A stretch of DNA of 64,000 nt from Paracoccus bogoriensis (GTDB taxonomy: Bacteria; Pseudomonadota; Alphaproteobacteria; Rhodobacterales; Rhodobacteraceae). Below, piece after piece: positions 61,593-64,000 of this stretch. A model generated the notes under the pieces. The model was not told where the DNA came from, made no database searches, and saw only the letters and a list, made by a program, of their open reading frames with translations. The position numbers were made by a program, and so were the translations under genes. The first letter of the stretch is position 1; every line of letters starts with the position of its first letter. The stretch is taken from contig NZ_JAHYSR010000007.1 in NCBI RefSeq assembly GCF_019431455.1, forward strand, positions 1 to 64,000, written 5' to 3'.

Positions 61593-62352
61593 TTACGGCG
61601 CCGTCATAGCTGTCCTCGATGAAGGCTTTCACCTCGGGCGATTGATAGGCCCGGATCAGCGTCTGGACCCAGGGCTCGGCCTCGCGGCCCTCTTGCACGA
61701 CGATGATGTTCACATAGGGGCTGTCGGCCTTTTCCATCGCGATCGAATCCTCACGCGGGGAGAGGCCCGCGGCCAGCGCGAAATTCGTGTTGATCACCGC
61801 CGCATCGGCATCTTCCAGCGCGCGGGGCAGTTGCGCGGCGTCCAGTTCGACAAAGCGCAGGCCTCGCGGATTGTCGGCGATGTCCAGAGGGCTGGGCACA
61901 AGGCCGGTGCCCTCGGTCAGGGTGATCAGGCCAAGATCCTGAAGGATCAACAGCGCGCGGCCTCCATTCGTGGGATCGTTGGGGATCGCCACCTGCGCGC
62001 CTTCGGGCAGGTCGGCCAGATCCTCGACACGCGCGGAATAGACGCCCATCGGGGTCGTGATCGTGGTGGCAACCTCGACCAGACGGAAGCCGCGATCGCG
62101 CATCTGATTTTCCAGATAGGGGCGGTGCTGGAAGCTGTTGGCATCCAGATCGCCATCGGCCAGTGCCTGGTTCGGCACCACGTAATCCGAGAACTCGATG
62201 ACCCGGATGTCCAGACCCAGGGGGGCGGCGATCTCGGCCACCTTCTCCATGATCTCGGCATGTTCGCCAGGAGTGACGCCGACGGCGATGCTGTCGGCCA
62301 GAGCCGCGCCGGAAAGGGCCAGCGTCGAAACGAACGCGGTCAGTCGCAGCAT
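61579..62352 (-). CDS. metQ: MetQ, methionine-binding protein (NlpA family)
   Basis: This 257-residue receptor binds methionine. It has a signal peptide ending SGAALADS, then VGVTPGEHAEIMEKVAE and YVVPNQALADGDLDANSFQH, typical of the NlpA/MetQ family. No lipobox cysteine is visible, so it is a soluble rather than lipid-anchored form. It is the last gene of the metN-metI-metQ order, 36 bp after metI. Confidence 0.88.
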   Translation of the reverse strand: MLRLTAFVSTLALSGAALADSIAVGVTPGEHAEIMEKVAEIAAPLGLDIRVIEFSDYVVPNQALADGDLDANSFQHRPYLENQMRDRGFRLVEVATTITTPMGVYSARVEDLADLPEGAQVAIPNDPTNGGRALLILQDLGLITLTEGTGLVPSPLDIADNPRGLRFVELDAAQLPRALEDADAAVINTNFALAAGLSPREDSIAMEKADSPYVNIIVVQEGREAEPWVQTLIRAYQSPEVKAFIEDSYDGAVITSW

Positions 62353-62388
62353 GGGATTTGTCCTTTCTTGTCTGCGGAAAAAGCGGGG

Positions 62389-63063
62389 TCAGGCGCCGCG
62401 GTTGCGGGGGGCGCGGCGATCCAGACGGGCGGCGATCCATTCGCCGATGGACTGGACCAACTGCACCATCACGATCAGGATGACCACGACGGCAGCCATC
62501 ACCTCGGGCATGAAGCGCTGATAGCCATAGCGGATGCCCAGATCGCCCAGGCCCTGTCCGCCCACCGCGCCGACCATTGCGGAATAGCCGATCAGGCTGA
62601 CCACGGCCAAGGTCAGGCCAAGCGTGATGCCGGGCAGCGCCTCGGGGATCAGCACCTTGCGGATGATCTGCAAGGGCGTGGCGCCCATGGCGCGGGCGGC
62701 CTCGATCAGGCCGGCATCGACCTCGCGGATGGCGTTTTCCACCAGCCGCGCGATGAAGGGGATCGCCGCCAGGGTCAGCGGCACGATGGCCGCGTTCGTG
62801 CCGATCGAGGTGCCGACGATGGCGCGGGTCAACGGGATGATCGCCACCACCAGGATGATGAAGGGGACCGAGCGCGTGGCATTGACCGCCAGCCCGAGAA
62901 TCCTGTTCATCCAAGGCGCGCTGAGCAACTCGCCACGCTGCGAGCAGGCCAGGAACACGCCCAGAGGCAGGCCGCCAAGCGCGCCCAGCAGCGACGAGAT
63001 CGCCACCATATACAGGGTCTGCAGCGTGGCTTCCCAGAGAATCGGGATCAGGTTAGCGGACAT
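62389..63063 (-). CDS. metI: MetI, methionine ABC permease
   Basis: This 224-residue permease has five helices and the MetI motifs [23 protein letters not shown]-like [20 protein letters not shown] and [20 protein letters not shown] for ATPase contact. It overlaps metN by 11 bases. Length is typical. Confidence 0.92.
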   Translation of the reverse strand: MSANLIPILWEATLQTLYMVAISSLLGALGGLPLGVFLACSQRGELLSAPWMNRILGLAVNATRSVPFIILVVAIIPLTRAIVGTSIGTNAAIVPLTLAAIPFIARLVENAIREVDAGLIEAARAMGATPLQIIRKVLIPEALPGITLGLTLAVVSLIGYSAMVGAVGGQGLGDLGIRYGYQRFMPEVMAAVVVILIVMVQLVQSIGEWIAARLDRRAPRNRGA

Positions 63064-64000
63064 GGCCCAGCACCTCCGTCGTCAGACCGTGACGTTCCAG
63101 AAAGGCGCGCGTCTCGGCGCCCCGGTCCAGAGGCACCGAGATCAGCAGATTGCCGAAGGGCTTGGCACCGATTTCCTCGATCGTGCCGCCCAGGATATTG
63201 GCGCTGATGCCCAGATCGGTGGCCAGACGGGCCAGCATCGGATCGGTCGCGTGAGCGCCCGCAAAGGTCACGCGGATCACCGGATCGCCCGGCGGCTCGG
63301 GCGCCAGCCGTTCCGCGACGAAGGCAGGCAATGTCGCGCCGGTGACGCCCGCCAGAAAGCGCCGCGTGGTGGGATGGGCAGGACGGGCAAAGATGTCGTA
63401 GGTCGGACCGGATTCCACGATGCGGCCGGCCTCGATCACCGCCATATGGCTGGCGATGTCACGCAGGACGGCCATTTCATGCGTGATCAACAACACCGTC
63501 AGACCCAGTTCACGGTTGATCTGCGCCAGAAGGTTCAGCACTGTCTGCGTCGTCTCGGGGTCCAGCGCGCTGGTCGCCTCGTCCGACAGAAGCACCTTGG
63601 GGCCGGTGGCAAGCGCCCGCGCAATGCCCACGCGCTGCTTCTGGCCGCCCGACAATTCGGCAGGGTAGCGTTCGGCCAGCGCGCCCAGGCCGACCTGCTC
63701 GATCAGCTCGGCCACGCGGGCACGGATCTGGCTGCGTGCCATGCCCGCGATTTCAAGCGGCAGGGCGACGTTGTCGCGCACATTGCGCGAGGCCAGCAGG
63801 TTGAAGTGCTGAAAGATCATCCCGACATCGCGCCTGATGCGCCGCAAGGCCGGGCCGCGCGCCTGCCCGACATCCTGCCCCTCGACCAGCACCCGCCCCC
63901 GCGAGGGGCGTTCTAGCCCGTTGACCATCCGCAGCAGCGTGGATTTGCCTGCGCCCGACCGGCCGATGATGCCGGTGATGCTACCCTTCGGCACCGCAAG
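63053..64000 (-). CDS. metN: MetN, methionine ABC ATPase (5' end beyond window)
   Basis: The visible 315 or so residues include [18 protein letters not shown] (Walker A), [28 protein letters not shown] and the C-terminal NIL domain (about 235-313), which binds methionine and inhibits transport. MetN proteins usually start about 30 residues earlier, so the true start lies past the right edge. DEATSALDP in Walker B is typical of MetN. Confidence 0.93.
   Translation of the reverse strand, partial: LAVPKGSITGIIGRSGAGKSTLLRMVNGLERPSRGRVLVEGQDVGQARGPALRRIRRDVGMIFQHFNLLASRNVRDNVALPLEIAGMARSQIRARVAELIEQVGLGALAERYPAELSGGQKQRVGIARALATGPKVLLSDEATSALDPETTQTVLNLLAQINRELGLTVLLITHEMAVLRDIASHMAVIEAGRIVESGPTYDIFARPAHPTTRRFLAGVTGATLPAFVAERLAPEPPGDPVIRVTFAGAHATDPMLARLATDLGISANILGGTIEEIGAKPFGNLLISVPLDRGAETRAFLERHGLTTEVLGHVR

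Overview
This is a GC-rich, gene-dense bacterial segment that looks like an alphaproteobacterium of the Rhodobacteraceae, probably Paracoccus or a close relative. The evidence is a CckA cell-cycle kinase, an alphaproteobacterial F1-ATPase zeta-subunit gene (DUF1476), an aa3-type terminal oxidase with subunits I and III fused, a NosR/ApbE pair, a PQQ alcohol dehydrogenase, and many Rhodobacteraceae-style transporter operons. Genes are tightly packed, with many ATGA or TGATG stop/start overlaps. I see no rRNA, tRNA, CRISPR array, insertion sequence or phage gene.

Layout. 0-3 kb: an ACR3 arsenite exporter, an inositol-monophosphatase-family enzyme and an FkbM methyltransferase. 3.1-7.3 kb: a five-gene operon of pterin/flavin-type enzymes (GTP cyclohydrolase II, BchC-like dehydrogenase, divergent 6-pyruvoyltetrahydropterin synthase homologue, methyltransferase, stand-alone RibD-type reductase). 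This is the best candidate for an undescribed pathway. 7.3-10.6 kb: rsmB-cckA. 10.7-17.9 kb: a terminal-oxidase locus (ctaC, fused ctaD-ctaE, ctaG, several small membrane proteins) followed by a flavocytochrome reductase and a 29-residue membrane peptide. 17.9-33.3 kb: a catabolic region with an isomerase/epimerase, a hydroxyisobutyrate-dehydrogenase-like enzyme, aldehyde dehydrogenase, amidase, two M20 hydrolases, an oligopeptide-type ABC transporter, two paralogous IclR regulators that appear to share an operator, and an SDR enzyme. 33.9-38.6 kb: a polar amino-acid ABC transporter with a glutamine-synthetase-family enzyme. 38.7-40.2 kb: purC-purS and the zeta subunit. 40.3-45.6 kb: a branched-chain amino-acid-type ABC transporter. 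45.7-50.6 kb: ApbE, NosR-like protein and a PQQ alcohol dehydrogenase with the lanthanide signature. 50.7-53.9 kb: guaA, ribD, nrdR. 54.0-61.6 kb: a TPP riboswitch and a ten-gene thiamine synthesis/salvage operon. 61.6-64.0 kb: the metNIQ methionine transporter, cut by the right edge.

How the parts work together. The thiamine operon pairs thiazole synthesis (ThiO, ThiS, ThiG, ThiF) and coupling (ThiE, ThiD) with pyrimidine salvage (ThiXYZ, TenA); thiC is not in this window. The catabolic region can be read as uptake of an acylated amino acid or amide, hydrolysis by M20 and amidase enzymes, then oxidation by dehydrogenases. The true substrate cannot be told from sequence. Three binding-protein genes are each followed by an intercistronic hairpin, which would allow more binding protein than permease to be made.
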